NCBI RefSeq assembly: GCF_027625995.1
Contig: NZ_CP115396.1
Location: 4,526,501-4,590,500 of the forward strand
DNA length: 64,000 nt
From: Hymenobacter yonginensis
GTDB lineage: Bacteria; Bacteroidota; Bacteroidia; Cytophagales; Hymenobacteraceae
Reading direction: 5' to 3'
Under the pieces are notes generated by a model. That model had not been told where the DNA came from. It did not search any database and saw only the letters and a list, made by a program, of their open reading frames with translations. A program made the position numbers and the translations under genes. Position 1 is the first letter of the stretch; the number at the start of each line of letters is the position of its first letter. This document shows positions 26,022 to 34,190 of the stretch, one piece after another.

Positions 26022-26849
26022 TTACTTGATAGCGAAGGTCACCGGTACGGTGTAGGATACGCTCACGGCACGGCCGTTCTGCTTACCTGGTGCAAACTTC
26101 GGCAGGGTTTTGATTACGCGGCTAGCTTCTTCGTCGCAGCCGGCGCCAATACCCTTCTGAACCTTCACATCCGACACCTGGCCATCCGGACCAACTACGA
26201 AAGCAATAAATACTTTGCCTTCTACCTGGTTGCGCAGAGCCAGCGCTGGATACTTAATGTTCTTGCCAATGTATTGCAGCAAAGCTTCCTGTCCACCAGG
26301 GAATACGGGCATTTGCTCCACGTACTGGTAAACTTTCTGCTCCACTACCTCTTCCACCACTTTGTTGCCTTCACCTTCCAGCCCGTTCAGGTCGATTGGG
26401 TTGTCGGTGTTGCCTTTTACCGTGACGGTCGAGACTACCTTGTCTTCCAGTTCCTTCTGATCTGGAATCTCCTCCTGCTTCTGTACTTCCTCATCTTTCT
26501 TCACGACCGGAGGCGTGAATTTGATTGTAGAAAGCTTCGGCGGTGGCGGTGGTGGCGCCTCCGGTGGCGGTGGCGGTGGCGGTGGTTTGGTCTGGTCCAA
26601 TGGAGGGGCATCCATCAGGACGTTTTCCTTCAGCATCTTGTCTTCTTCCACTACCGTGTTATCGCTGAAGATCCGCGCAATCAGCGGGAAGCTTACGAGC
26701 AGGGCAAAGAAGGCAACTGCGATGAGAAGGGCGCGCGTGACGTGCTTGCTGTACAAGCGCCGCAGCACATACGCTCCGTAGGCCTTGTTACGGCCTTCGA
26801 ATACGATGTCGTTGAGGCTTGCCCGCGCTATTTGAGCGTTATCCATCAT
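26022..26849 (-). CDS. Energy transducer TonB (first copy)
   Basis: 275 residues. The N-terminal SLNDIVFEGRNKAYGAYVLR is nearly identical in plan to the neighbouring TonB. A membrane helix follows, then a linker with two runs of seven and six prolines, then the C-terminal domain (MPVFPGGQEALLQYIGKNIK, YPALALRNQVEGKVFIAFVV). The first ATG shares ATGA with the exbD stop, a sign of coupled translation. The codons suggest high expression. Confidence 0.94.
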   Translation of the reverse strand: MMDNAQIARASLNDIVFEGRNKAYGAYVLRRLYSKHVTRALLIAVAFFALLVSFPLIARIFSDNTVVEEDKMLKENVLMDAPPLDQTKPPPPPPPPEAPPPPPPKLSTIKFTPPVVKKDEEVQKQEEIPDQKELEDKVVSTVTVKGNTDNPIDLNGLEGEGNKVVEEVVEQKVYQYVEQMPVFPGGQEALLQYIGKNIKYPALALRNQVEGKVFIAFVVGPDGQVSDVKVQKGIGAGCDEEASRVIKTLPKFAPGKQNGRAVSVSYTVPVTFAIK

Positions 26850-27364
26850 AGCCCGGAGGTTTTAATGAGGTCTAAGTCAGCCTGCGAAATGTCTACCAAC
26901 GCATATTTCTTCTGGTCGGTTATGTTCATCTCATCCAAGATGTCTACCATGTTCTGGTAGTTGGACTTATCGTCCGGCTTGATGAGTACCACCAGATCCG
27001 GATTCCGACGACGGGCCAGCAGCTCCTTACGGATGCCGTCGGCCGAGTAGTTGGTGAGTTTCAGCTCGGGCTTCACGTCGTCGGCCAGCAGGCCGTCGTA
27101 GAAGTACACCTTATTGGCCTCACCCATCAGAATCGTGAAAGCATTGGATGCCTTGATCTGGGATTGTTCTTCAGGATTTTTCTCCTTAACCGGCATCGTC
27201 AGCTGCATCACGTTCGGCTTATTGAACGTCGTGGTCAGCATAAAGAAGGTCAGAAGCAGGAAGGCCAAGTCCACCATCGGTGTCATGTCGATTTTGGTCG
27301 ACATTTTTTTAGCCCGCTTCTTTCCTCCTTTACCGGAGTCGGCTTGTTGTTGTATTTCTGCCAT
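26846..27364 (-). CDS. Biopolymer transporter ExbD (second in the operon)
   Basis: 172 residues. A cytoplasmic basic N-terminus leads to TKIDMTPMVDLAFLLLTFFM, where the Asp of MVDLAF is the protonatable residue of ExbD/TolR. A periplasmic domain with LLARRRNPDLVVLIKPDDKS follows. It lies 12 bp after the other exbD and overlaps the tonB start by 4 bp. Two non-identical ExbD subunits in tandem are usual in this phylum and may form a mixed dimer in the ExbB pentamer. Confidence 0.94.
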   Translation of the reverse strand: MAEIQQQADSGKGGKKRAKKMSTKIDMTPMVDLAFLLLTFFMLTTTFNKPNVMQLTMPVKEKNPEEQSQIKASNAFTILMGEANKVYFYDGLLADDVKPELKLTNYSADGIRKELLARRRNPDLVVLIKPDDKSNYQNMVDILDEMNITDQKKYALVDISQADLDLIKTSGL

Positions 27365-27376
27365 GTCGCTGCTGGT

Positions 27377-28000
27377 TTAACGGCTCACTACCGGCTTGTT
27401 CTCCAAATCGGTAACGAGGTTGAAACGGTTGATGTTCTTGTTTTGCATCAGCTGGATGACACGCTTCACTGTAGCAACGTCCGCGTTGTTGTCGCCTTTG
27501 ATGGCGATGAACGTGGGTTTGCCCACAGCTTCCTGGTTGGCCTTACGGGCTTCCATCACCCAGTCCATCAGCTGCACCGTATCGGTAACAGACAACAGGC
27601 CGGGCTGCTTCACTTCTTTGCGCGCTTCAGTAGACATGCTCAGGAGTGAGCCAAGCTGCTGAATCGGCACGCCAAAGCTGTTGAGGCCACCAAAGGCTTT
27701 CTTCTGCTTGTCGGTGAAGGTGACGCCGTATTTGGCAGCCATCTTATCGAGCAGTACCGGGCGGGCTTTGTCGCTTTCCAGACCGAAGAAGACGCGCTTG
27801 TCTTTGTCGATCAGGAGGCGGATTACATTGCTCTCCGGCAGTTTGAAGTCAGAAGTAGAAGAAGGCGTGTCAACCACCACCACTTCCTCCGGGGAGAACT
27901 TGGTGGTCAGCATGAAGAATGTCACCAGCAGGAAGGCCAGATCCACCATCGGGGTCATATCCAGCGAAGGGCCGGTTCTATGAGGCTTTACTTTACCCAT
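27377..28000 (-). CDS. Biopolymer transporter ExbD (first in the operon)
   Basis: 207 residues. SLDMTPMVDLAFLLVTFFML forms the membrane helix with the conserved Asp, followed by a longer periplasmic part than its partner (residues 50-200, with PTFIAIKGDNNADVATVKRV). It starts 65 bp after the exbB stop. It differs from the following ExbD by an insert of about 35 residues in the middle. Confidence 0.94.
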   Translation of the reverse strand: MGKVKPHRTGPSLDMTPMVDLAFLLVTFFMLTTKFSPEEVVVVDTPSSTSDFKLPESNVIRLLIDKDKRVFFGLESDKARPVLLDKMAAKYGVTFTDKQKKAFGGLNSFGVPIQQLGSLLSMSTEARKEVKQPGLLSVTDTVQLMDWVMEARKANQEAVGKPTFIAIKGDNNADVATVKRVIQLMQNKNINRFNLVTDLENKPVVSR

Positions 28001-28065
28001 TTCGTGCGTGGTTGAGAATATTCAGAGAAACGAAAAGTACTTGCTGCTATTGCGTTAACCGCAAC

Positions 28066-28944
28066 TTAGGCCGAGTAAGTTTCCGTTGGCTTCTCACCGT
28101 GCTGAGCGGCGAAGGTCTGAATGATGCTGAAACCAGCTTCGTCGATGCTGTAGGTCAGCTCGTCAATCTTGCTGGTGAAGTAGTTGTAGGCGATAATGGC
28201 GATGGCCGAGCCGGCGATACCAATAGCCGTGTTGATCAGTGCTTCCGAGATACCTTCAGCCAGGGCTACTGCATCGGGGTTACCAGCTTGTGCCAGAGCC
28301 GAGAAGGCCTTGATCATACCGAATACCGTACCCAGCAGACCTACCAGCGTCGATACCGAAGCAATGGTGGAGAGGATAACGAGGTTTTTCTCCAGCATGG
28401 GCAGCTCCAGAGTCGTCGACTCTTCGATTTCCTTCTGGATAGCCAGGATCTTCTGGTCTTTGTCGAGGCCACGCTCGCGGGCCATCTCTTGGTACTTCAG
28501 CAGGCCCGACTTCACTACGGCGGCTACCGAACCTTTCTGCTGGTCGCAGGCGGCGATGGCACCAGTGATGTCGTTCACGTTCAGTTTCTGACGTACGGTC
28601 CGTACGAACGACTCAACACCTTTCGAGCCTTTGGCTTTGCTGATGGTCAGGAAACGCTCGATCGAGAAGGTCAGTACGAGCAGGAAAAGCGTCATCAGGA
28701 TCGGTACGATCACACCGCCTTTGTATACCGTGCCGAGGTAATTGCCGGGCAGGGCTGCATTGGCGTTGTCATTACCCACAAAGTTGCCGGGGTTACCCAA
28801 CACGAAGTTGAAGATGATAATGCTTACAACGAAGGCCAGCGGAATCACGATGGCGGCAAACGCGGATCCGCCTTTCGCCTCACCCTTGGGCGCGGCAGGA
28901 GCGGCAGGCCGCACGTTCTTGTTCAGGGCATTCTTTTGTTCCAT
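28066..28944 (-). CDS. MotA/TolQ/ExbB-family proton channel
   Basis: 292 residues. An Ala/Pro-rich N-terminus and a first helix near 30-50 precede a second helix (GVIVPILMTLFLLVLTF) and a cytoplasmic loop. The paired helices of the channel are IASVSTLVGLLGTVFGMIKA and ISEALINTAIGIAGSAIAII. These are ExbB hallmarks. It is the first gene of the exbB-exbD-exbD-tonB-tonB operon, preceded by a leader of about 170 bases. Codons favour GCT, GGT and CGT. Confidence 0.94.
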   Translation of the reverse strand: MEQKNALNKNVRPAAPAAPKGEAKGGSAFAAIVIPLAFVVSIIIFNFVLGNPGNFVGNDNANAALPGNYLGTVYKGGVIVPILMTLFLLVLTFSIERFLTISKAKGSKGVESFVRTVRQKLNVNDITGAIAACDQQKGSVAAVVKSGLLKYQEMARERGLDKDQKILAIQKEIEESTTLELPMLEKNLVILSTIASVSTLVGLLGTVFGMIKAFSALAQAGNPDAVALAEGISEALINTAIGIAGSAIAIIAYNYFTSKIDELTYSIDEAGFSIIQTFAAQHGEKPTETYSA

Positions 28945-29117
28945 TGTTCCGGAGAATTAGGGGTGTTGGTGGTGAAAGGTAAACTGGGTAAACTGGGTAA
29001 ATGAACGATGAACAGGCCTAAATACAGCGGTGCCCCGCTCACCCGCACGCTTTGCCGGGGCAAAAAACGTGGGTCTGCTCGTGTGCGGGGCCCATCCGAA
29101 ATTCGGTCTATCCTTGG

Positions 29118-29125
29118 CAAACCTA
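29118..29125 (-). promoter_or_regulatory. Bacteroidota-type -7 box for the exbB operon
   Basis: Leftward TAGGTTTG matches TAnnTTTG, about 174 bp before the exbB ATG. The leader would contain a possible hairpin (tgccccg / cggggca) and a short direct repeat (aaactgggt, three copies near 28981-29000). Confidence 0.45.
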
Positions 29126-29199
29126 ATTAAAAAATCGGAGTGTCGCCAAATGAAATCGGGGTTTAAACGCTTTAAAGCAGGTCAAAACCCGAAAAAAGG

Positions 29200-30039
29200 C
29201 TATTTCGTGGGCGAGTTCTGGCTGGGAGGAAGCGCCTGTTGTTTGGCTTCTTCCCAATACACGTCCATTTGGGCAAGACTCAGATCGGCGAGGCGCTGGC
29301 CATTGCGGGCCGCCTGGGTTTCCAGGTGTTGAAAGCGGTGAATGAATTTGCGGTTGGTGCGTTCGAGGGCTTCTTCCGGGTTGATGCCGGCATGGCGGGC
29401 AAAGTTGATAAGCGAAAACAGCAAGTCACCAAATTCGGCGGCAGCCCGCTCAGGGTTGATGGCAGCCGGATCGGCGTGCGCAAATTCATCTTTGAACTCA
29501 CCCAGCTCCTCCTGCACTTTCTCCCACACCTGCTCAGGCTTCTCCCAATCGAATCCTGCTCCGCGCGCTTTTTCCTGGATACGCATTGCCTTTACCAGCG
29601 CCGGCAGTGAGGTAGGTACGCCGCCAAGCACCGACGTGTTGCCTTTTTCCTGGAGTTTGAGCTGCTCCCAGTTCTTTTTAACCTCTTCTTCCGTGTCGGC
29701 CTGGGCGTTGCCGTAGATGTGCGGGTGCCGAAAAATCAGCTTTTCACACTGGGCATTCAGCACGTCGGCAATATCGAAGTGGCCGGTTTCGGAGGCTATT
29801 TTGGCGTAGAAGATAAGGTGCAGAAACACGTCGCCCAGCTCTTTTTTCAGGTCGGGCAGGTCGTTGCGGATGATGGCGTCGCTGAGCTCGTAGGTTTCCT
29901 CAATGGTCAGGTGGCGCAGGCTTTCCAGCGTCTGTTTCCGGTCCCAGGGGCATTCGGCGCGCAGGCGCTCCAGTACGTCGAGCAGGCGGCCGAAGGCGGC
30001 CAGCTGGGCCGGGCGGCGGTCGGGAGAAGTGGTTTCCAT
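29200..30039 (-). CDS. mazG: Nucleoside triphosphate pyrophosphohydrolase MazG
   Basis: 279 residues with two MazG helical domains. The first has the metal-binding pattern CPWDRKQTLESLRHLTIEETYELSD... KKELGDVFLHLIFYA, with EExxE and ExxD intact. The second has EELGEFKDE and EFGDLLFSLINFAR. It hydrolyses NTPs to NMP and pyrophosphate, a house-cleaning activity. The start at 30039 (METTSPDRR) is supported by a TATCTTTG box only 6 bp upstream, which would make the mRNA nearly leaderless. Confidence 0.93.
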   Translation of the reverse strand: METTSPDRRPAQLAAFGRLLDVLERLRAECPWDRKQTLESLRHLTIEETYELSDAIIRNDLPDLKKELGDVFLHLIFYAKIASETGHFDIADVLNAQCEKLIFRHPHIYGNAQADTEEEVKKNWEQLKLQEKGNTSVLGGVPTSLPALVKAMRIQEKARGAGFDWEKPEQVWEKVQEELGEFKDEFAHADPAAINPERAAAEFGDLLFSLINFARHAGINPEEALERTNRKFIHRFQHLETQAARNGQRLADLSLAQMDVYWEEAKQQALPPSQNSPTK

Positions 30040-30044
30040 TATTC

Positions 30045-30052
30045 CAAAGATA
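30045..30052 (-). promoter_or_regulatory. Bacteroidota-type -7 box for mazG
   Basis: Leftward TATCTTTG matches the consensus. The distance to the ATG (about 6 bp) implies a leaderless or near-leaderless transcript. Confidence 0.45.
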
Positions 30053-30172
30053 CACTGCGGGGCCCGCACTCCGGCACACCGGGCGCTGCCGCCAGCCGGG
30101 CCGGCGGGGCCGGCAAGCTCAACTATAGCCGCAGCCGCAGGCAGTAGCGTAGCGAAAGCAGGGGCGTTTGCC

Positions 30173-30180
30173 TACTTTTG
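30173..30180 (+). promoter_or_regulatory. Bacteroidota-type -7 box for glmM
   Basis: TACTTTTG matches TAnnTTTG, 26 bp before the GTG start chosen for glmM. This supports that start over longer frames. Confidence 0.5.
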
Positions 30181-30205
30181 CGTATTCAAAAAACAGACTT
30201 GGCTT

Positions 30206-31594
30206 GTGGCACTAATTAAATCCATTTCGGGCATCCGGGGTACCATCGGCGGCGCTGCCGGCGACGGCCTGACACCTATCGACGTTGTGAAGTACGCCGC
30301 GGCCTTTGGCACGTGGGTACTGGCCAATACGCAAAACAACACCATCATCATTGGCCGCGACGCCCGCATTTCGGGCGAGATGGTGAGCAAGCTGGTGGCG
30401 GCCACGCTGCAGGGCCTGGGCATCAACGTCATCGACCTGGGACTGAGCACCACGCCCACGGTGGAAATGGCGGTGCCGGCCAAAAACGCGGGCGGCGGCA
30501 TCATCCTCACGGCGTCGCACAATCCCAAGCAGTGGAACGCGCTGAAATTGCTCAACAACAAGGGCGAATTCATCTCCGACCAGGAAGGGCAGCAGGTGTT
30601 GGCGCTCGGCGACTCCGAGTCGTTTGACTTTGCGCCCGTGACCAAGCTGGGCCAGTACAGCACCGACGATACGTTCCTGCAGACCCACATCGACGCCATT
30701 CTGGCCCTGCCGCTGGTAGACAAGGCGGCCATCAAGGCCAAGAACTTCCGGGTGGTGGTAGATGCTGTGAACTCCACCGGGGGCTTCGCGGTGCCGATGC
30801 TGCTGGAGCAGCTGGGCGTGGAAATCATTGAGAAGCTGTTCTGCGAGCCCACCGGCGACTTCGCCCACAACCCCGAGCCGCTGCCCGAAAACCTGCGCGA
30901 AATTGCCAAGACGATGGAGAAAGGTTCCTTCGACCTGGGTATTGTGGTGGACCCCGACGTGGACCGCCTGGCGCTGGTGAACGAAGACGGCACCATGTTC
31001 GGCGAGGAGTACACGCTAGTGGCCGTGGCCGACTACGTGCTGCAGCAGAACGGCGGCGGCAACACCGTGAGCAATCTGAGCAGCACCCGCGCCCTGCGCG
31101 ACGTGACCGAGAAGCAGGGCGGCCAGTACGCCGCTGCCGCCGTAGGCGAGGTGAACGTGGTAACCAAGATGAAGGAAACCAACGCCGTCATCGGGGGCGA
31201 GGGCAACGGGGGTATCATCTACCCCGAGCTGCACTACGGCCGCGACTCGCTGGTGGGCATTGCGCTGTTTTTGAGCCATCTGGCCAAAACCGGCCTCACC
31301 ATGACCCGCCTGCGCAACTCGTATCCGAACTACTTCATCTCGAAAAACAAGATCGAGCTGACGCCGGAAATCAACACCGACGAGGTGCTGAAGCAGATGG
31401 CCGCGCGCTACGCCAAGCAGCCCGTAAACACGATAGACGGCGTGAAGATTGAGTTCGACAAGGAGTGGGTGCACCTGCGCAAGTCCAACACCGAGCCTAT
31501 CATCCGGATCTACGCTGAGTCGGAGTCCAACGCCACGGCCGACCATCTGGCTAACAAGATCATCGGCGACATTCGGGAAATTATCAGCAAGTAA
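30206..31594 (+). CDS. glmM: Phosphoglucosamine mutase
   Basis: 462 residues. It interconverts glucosamine 6- and 1-phosphate on the way to UDP-GlcNAc for peptidoglycan and lipid A. The active-site serine is Ser104 in LTASHNPKQWN. The metal loop is DPDVDR with Asp249, 251 and 253, and the sugar loop is GGEGNGGIIYPELH. The GTG start at 30206 (MALIKSISGIRGTIGG) follows a promoter box and matches the family N-terminus. The mutase family is certain; GlcN specificity is by usual assignment in this phylum. Confidence 0.92.
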   Translation: MALIKSISGIRGTIGGAAGDGLTPIDVVKYAAAFGTWVLANTQNNTIIIGRDARISGEMVSKLVAATLQGLGINVIDLGLSTTPTVEMAVPAKNAGGGIILTASHNPKQWNALKLLNNKGEFISDQEGQQVLALGDSESFDFAPVTKLGQYSTDDTFLQTHIDAILALPLVDKAAIKAKNFRVVVDAVNSTGGFAVPMLLEQLGVEIIEKLFCEPTGDFAHNPEPLPENLREIAKTMEKGSFDLGIVVDPDVDRLALVNEDGTMFGEEYTLVAVADYVLQQNGGGNTVSNLSSTRALRDVTEKQGGQYAAAAVGEVNVVTKMKETNAVIGGEGNGGIIYPELHYGRDSLVGIALFLSHLAKTGLTMTRLRNSYPNYFISKNKIELTPEINTDEVLKQMAARYAKQPVNTIDGVKIEFDKEWVHLRKSNTEPIIRIYAESESNATADHLANKIIGDIREIISK

Positions 31595-31620
31595 TTTTCG
31601 GAAGGGAGCTACCCGATAGA

Positions 31621-31677
31621 AGAGGGGTGATTTTTGCCGGGCGGACCGCTGCCGGGGCAAAAGTCACCCCTCTTTGC
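31621..31677 (+). terminator. Terminator after glmM
   Basis: Arms agaggggtgatttttgcc and ggcaaaagtcacccctct pair with one G-T or mismatch around a GC-rich loop, followed by ttgctg. It ends the glmM transcript before the desulfurase promoter. Confidence 0.7.
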
Positions 31678-31721
31678 TGCGGTATGTGGCGGGGCAGAAA
31701 AGCCAGCCCGGCGGAATCCCT

Positions 31722-31729
31722 TATTTTTG
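31722..31729 (+). promoter_or_regulatory. Bacteroidota-type -7 box for the desulfurase gene
   Basis: TATTTTTG matches TAnnTTTG, 33 bp before the ATG. Confidence 0.5.
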
Positions 31730-31762
31730 TGGCCGTTGCTTTCATTTATTTCGTTGCCGCCC

Positions 31763-32911
31763 ATGACTGTTTACTTCGATAACGCCGCTACTACGCCTCT
31801 GGACCCGGAAGTGCTGGACGCCATGCTGCCGTTTTTGCGGGACCATTTTGGAAACCCCAGCAGCATTCATGGGCACGGGCGGCAGGTGCGGGCGGCAATT
31901 GAGAATGCGCGCAAAACGGTGGCTCACCTGATTAATGCCGCGCCTGCCGAAATCGTGTTTACCTCGTGCGGGACGGAAGCCGACAACTACGCTGCCTTCG
32001 GGAGCGTGCGGACGCTAGGCCTGAAGCACATGATTACGTCGCGGCTGGAGCACCACGCGGTGCTGCACACTACGCAGGCCCTGGAAAAGGCCGGCGACGC
32101 CACCCTGAGCTATCTGCAGCACGATGCGCAGGGGCGCTTCGATCTGGCGCAGCTGGAAGAGCTACTGGCCACCAATCCCCGCTCGTTTGTGAGCTTGATG
32201 CACGCCAACAACGAAATCGGCAACCTCAACGACATTGTGGCCATCGGCGACATCTGCGCCCGCTACGACGCCGTGTTTCACACGGACACGGTGCAGACCA
32301 TGGGCCACTACAAGCACGACGTGCAGCAGCTGAAAACCCACTTCCTGGTGGGCTCGGCGCATAAATTCCACGGGCCGAAAGGCGTGGGCTTCCTGTACCG
32401 CCGCTCGGGCCAGACCATGGACGCCCTGATTCATGGCGGCTCGCAGGAGCGCAACCAGCGCGCCGGTACCGAAAACGTGTACGGCATCGTAGGGCTGGCC
32501 AAAGCGCTGGAAATAGCCTACCGCGGCATGGCCGACCACCAGCGCCACATTCAGGGCCTGAAAGACCGGTTCATTGAGAAGCTGCAGGCCGAAATTGAGG
32601 GCGTGGCGTTCAACGGCACCTCCGCCGAAGCCGACCAAAGCCTCTATACGGTGCTGAGCGTGAGCTTGCCGCCGTCGGCGATGAACGAGATGCTGCTGTT
32701 CAACCTCGATATCAACCGCATTTCGGTGTCCGGGGGCTCGGCCTGTACCAGCGGCGCCAATGCCGGCTCGCACGTGCTCAATGCTCTGAACTGCGACCCG
32801 GACCGCGGCACCATCCGCTTCTCCATGAGCAAGTACAACACCGAAGCCGAGGTAGACTACGCTGTGGAGCAACTGGCCAAAATGTATCGCCGGGAGCCGC
32901 TGAAAGTGTAG
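31763..32911 (+). CDS. Cysteine desulfurase (NifS/IscS family)
   Basis: 382 residues. A PLP enzyme that removes sulfur from cysteine for Fe-S clusters and thiolated tRNA. MTVYFDNAATTPLDPEVLDA opens it, with Lys201 in the PLP motif SAHKFHGPKG, Asp175 in HTDTVQ, and catalytic Cys327 in GSACTSGA. Class I/NifS-like by the short active-site loop. The ATG at 31763 is fixed by the family N-terminus. No iscU or suf genes adjoin it. Confidence 0.94.
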   Translation: MTVYFDNAATTPLDPEVLDAMLPFLRDHFGNPSSIHGHGRQVRAAIENARKTVAHLINAAPAEIVFTSCGTEADNYAAFGSVRTLGLKHMITSRLEHHAVLHTTQALEKAGDATLSYLQHDAQGRFDLAQLEELLATNPRSFVSLMHANNEIGNLNDIVAIGDICARYDAVFHTDTVQTMGHYKHDVQQLKTHFLVGSAHKFHGPKGVGFLYRRSGQTMDALIHGGSQERNQRAGTENVYGIVGLAKALEIAYRGMADHQRHIQGLKDRFIEKLQAEIEGVAFNGTSAEADQSLYTVLSVSLPPSAMNEMLLFNLDINRISVSGGSACTSGANAGSHVLNALNCDPDRGTIRFSMSKYNTEAEVDYAVEQLAKMYRREPLKV

Positions 32912-32934
32912 TAGCAAGAAGTGCCTGACGTATG

Positions 32935-32972
32935 AAAAAGCCGCCGATGCATCTGCAACGGCGGCTTTTTTG
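32935..32972. terminator. Bidirectional terminator between convergent genes
   Basis: A 12-bp stem aaaaagccgccg / cggcggcttttt with a 12-base loop and T tract serves the desulfurase gene and the opposing membrane-protein operon. Confidence 0.88.
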
Positions 32973-32993
32973 CGCTTGGCGGGCGGCACTAGC

Positions 32994-34190
32994 TCAATAC
33001 GAGCCATCGGCGCCGCCGCCACCGGAGTGGCCCCCGCCAAACTCGAAGCCGGGCGTGGGCGCGGTTGGGGCTTGGGCCGTTTGGGCCACTACCAACGACT
33101 CCAGGTTGAAGGACGTGGGCTGGTCGGCGTCGGCCAGGGCAGTAAGGCCGTGGCGAGCGGGGCGCAGGTAGCGGGCGGCCCATACGGCCAGCACCAGCAG
33201 GAAGGTGCCCGCCAGCACGGCCGCCATTTCGGGGGGCAGCACCGAGCGGTAGTAGCGCAGCGTGAACAGCGAAAAGGCCACGGCGGCCAGCCCCGTCAGC
33301 AGCCAGAGGCGGCTGCGTTTGCGCAGGCCCACGGTTATGTAGACCAGCGGAATGATGGCCGTGAACAGGTAAAACAGCGGCGCCAGCGGCACCTGCACCG
33401 ACTGATAGAGGCCACTGATTTCGGCGTTGCCTTCGCGCACCACGTAGTAGTTGCCGGCTAGGTAGAAGGTTGCCAGCGCAAGCACTTCCAGCACAATCAG
33501 GCAAGCGCGGTAATACAGATAATCGGGCCGCTGGCGCCAGCGCTGCAAGATCTGGTAGACGGCAACCGCCATTAGCATAAGCGCGAAAGGCAGCAGCAAA
33601 CGCCCAATAGACAGTTGCAGCAGCCAGTTGGCCAATAGCGCCAGCAGAACCAGGTAGGTAGCTGCTGCCACCAGCCGGTCGGCGTAGCGCAGGGTAGCCA
33701 GTAGCAGCAGACCCAGCATCGGTAATAGCAGCAGCGCGTAGTGAGGACTACCAAAACCCGACGCGTAGGTGGTGCCTGAAGGCAGCAGGTGGTCGGCCGC
33801 CTCGGCCAGCAGCAGCGCCAGCACGAATAACCCGATGTACAGCAGCGCGCTGTCGGTGCCGGAACGGTAGTGCCGAAACTCGCGGATAATTACTTCCTGC
33901 GTGCCCAGACAGCCCAGTGCCACCGCCCAACCCAGCAGCCGGAAATCTTCGAGCCGCGCTGCTGCTCCGAATAAGGCCAGAAACGCCGCCGCGCCGGCCA
34001 CGCCCACGCATGTAAACAGCACCAGCCCGATGCGCAGCAGCAGCCCTGGCCGGTAGAAGTCGGGCTGGTAAGCGGCTCTGATGGCCTGATACTGAGCGTC
34101 GGTGAGCAGCTGGCGCCGAAACCAGCGGGGGGCGGCGGCCTCCATAGCTTCCTGCGTGGTCCACAACAACGGATAAGCTTTCACCTTCAT
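32994..34190 (-). CDS. Multi-pass membrane protein (DUF2157/DUF4401-like)
   Basis: 398 residues with about ten hydrophobic helices between residues 50 and 355. The C-terminal tail is glycine-rich and ends FEFGGGHSGGGGADGSY. The N-terminal soluble part reads RWFRRQLLTDAQYQAIRAAY, typical of DUF2157-type proteins. The start shares ATGA with the stop of the upstream gene, so the two are translationally coupled. Family assignment is by pattern only and the function is unknown. Confidence 0.72.
   Translation of the reverse strand: MKVKAYPLLWTTQEAMEAAAPRWFRRQLLTDAQYQAIRAAYQPDFYRPGLLLRIGLVLFTCVGVAGAAAFLALFGAAARLEDFRLLGWAVALGCLGTQEVIIREFRHYRSGTDSALLYIGLFVLALLLAEAADHLLPSGTTYASGFGSPHYALLLLPMLGLLLLATLRYADRLVAAATYLVLLALLANWLLQLSIGRLLLPFALMLMAVAVYQILQRWRQRPDYLYYRACLIVLEVLALATFYLAGNYYVVREGNAEISGLYQSVQVPLAPLFYLFTAIIPLVYITVGLRKRSRLWLLTGLAAVAFSLFTLRYYRSVLPPEMAAVLAGTFLLVLAVWAARYLRPARHGLTALADADQPTSFNLESLVVAQTAQAPTAPTPGFEFGGGHSGGGGADGSY

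Noticed and set aside
28923-29120. A 65-codon frame in the exbB leader as a leader peptide gene
   Set aside because: It overlaps the exbB start in another frame, has no start context or hydrophobic pattern, and would begin at the -7 box.
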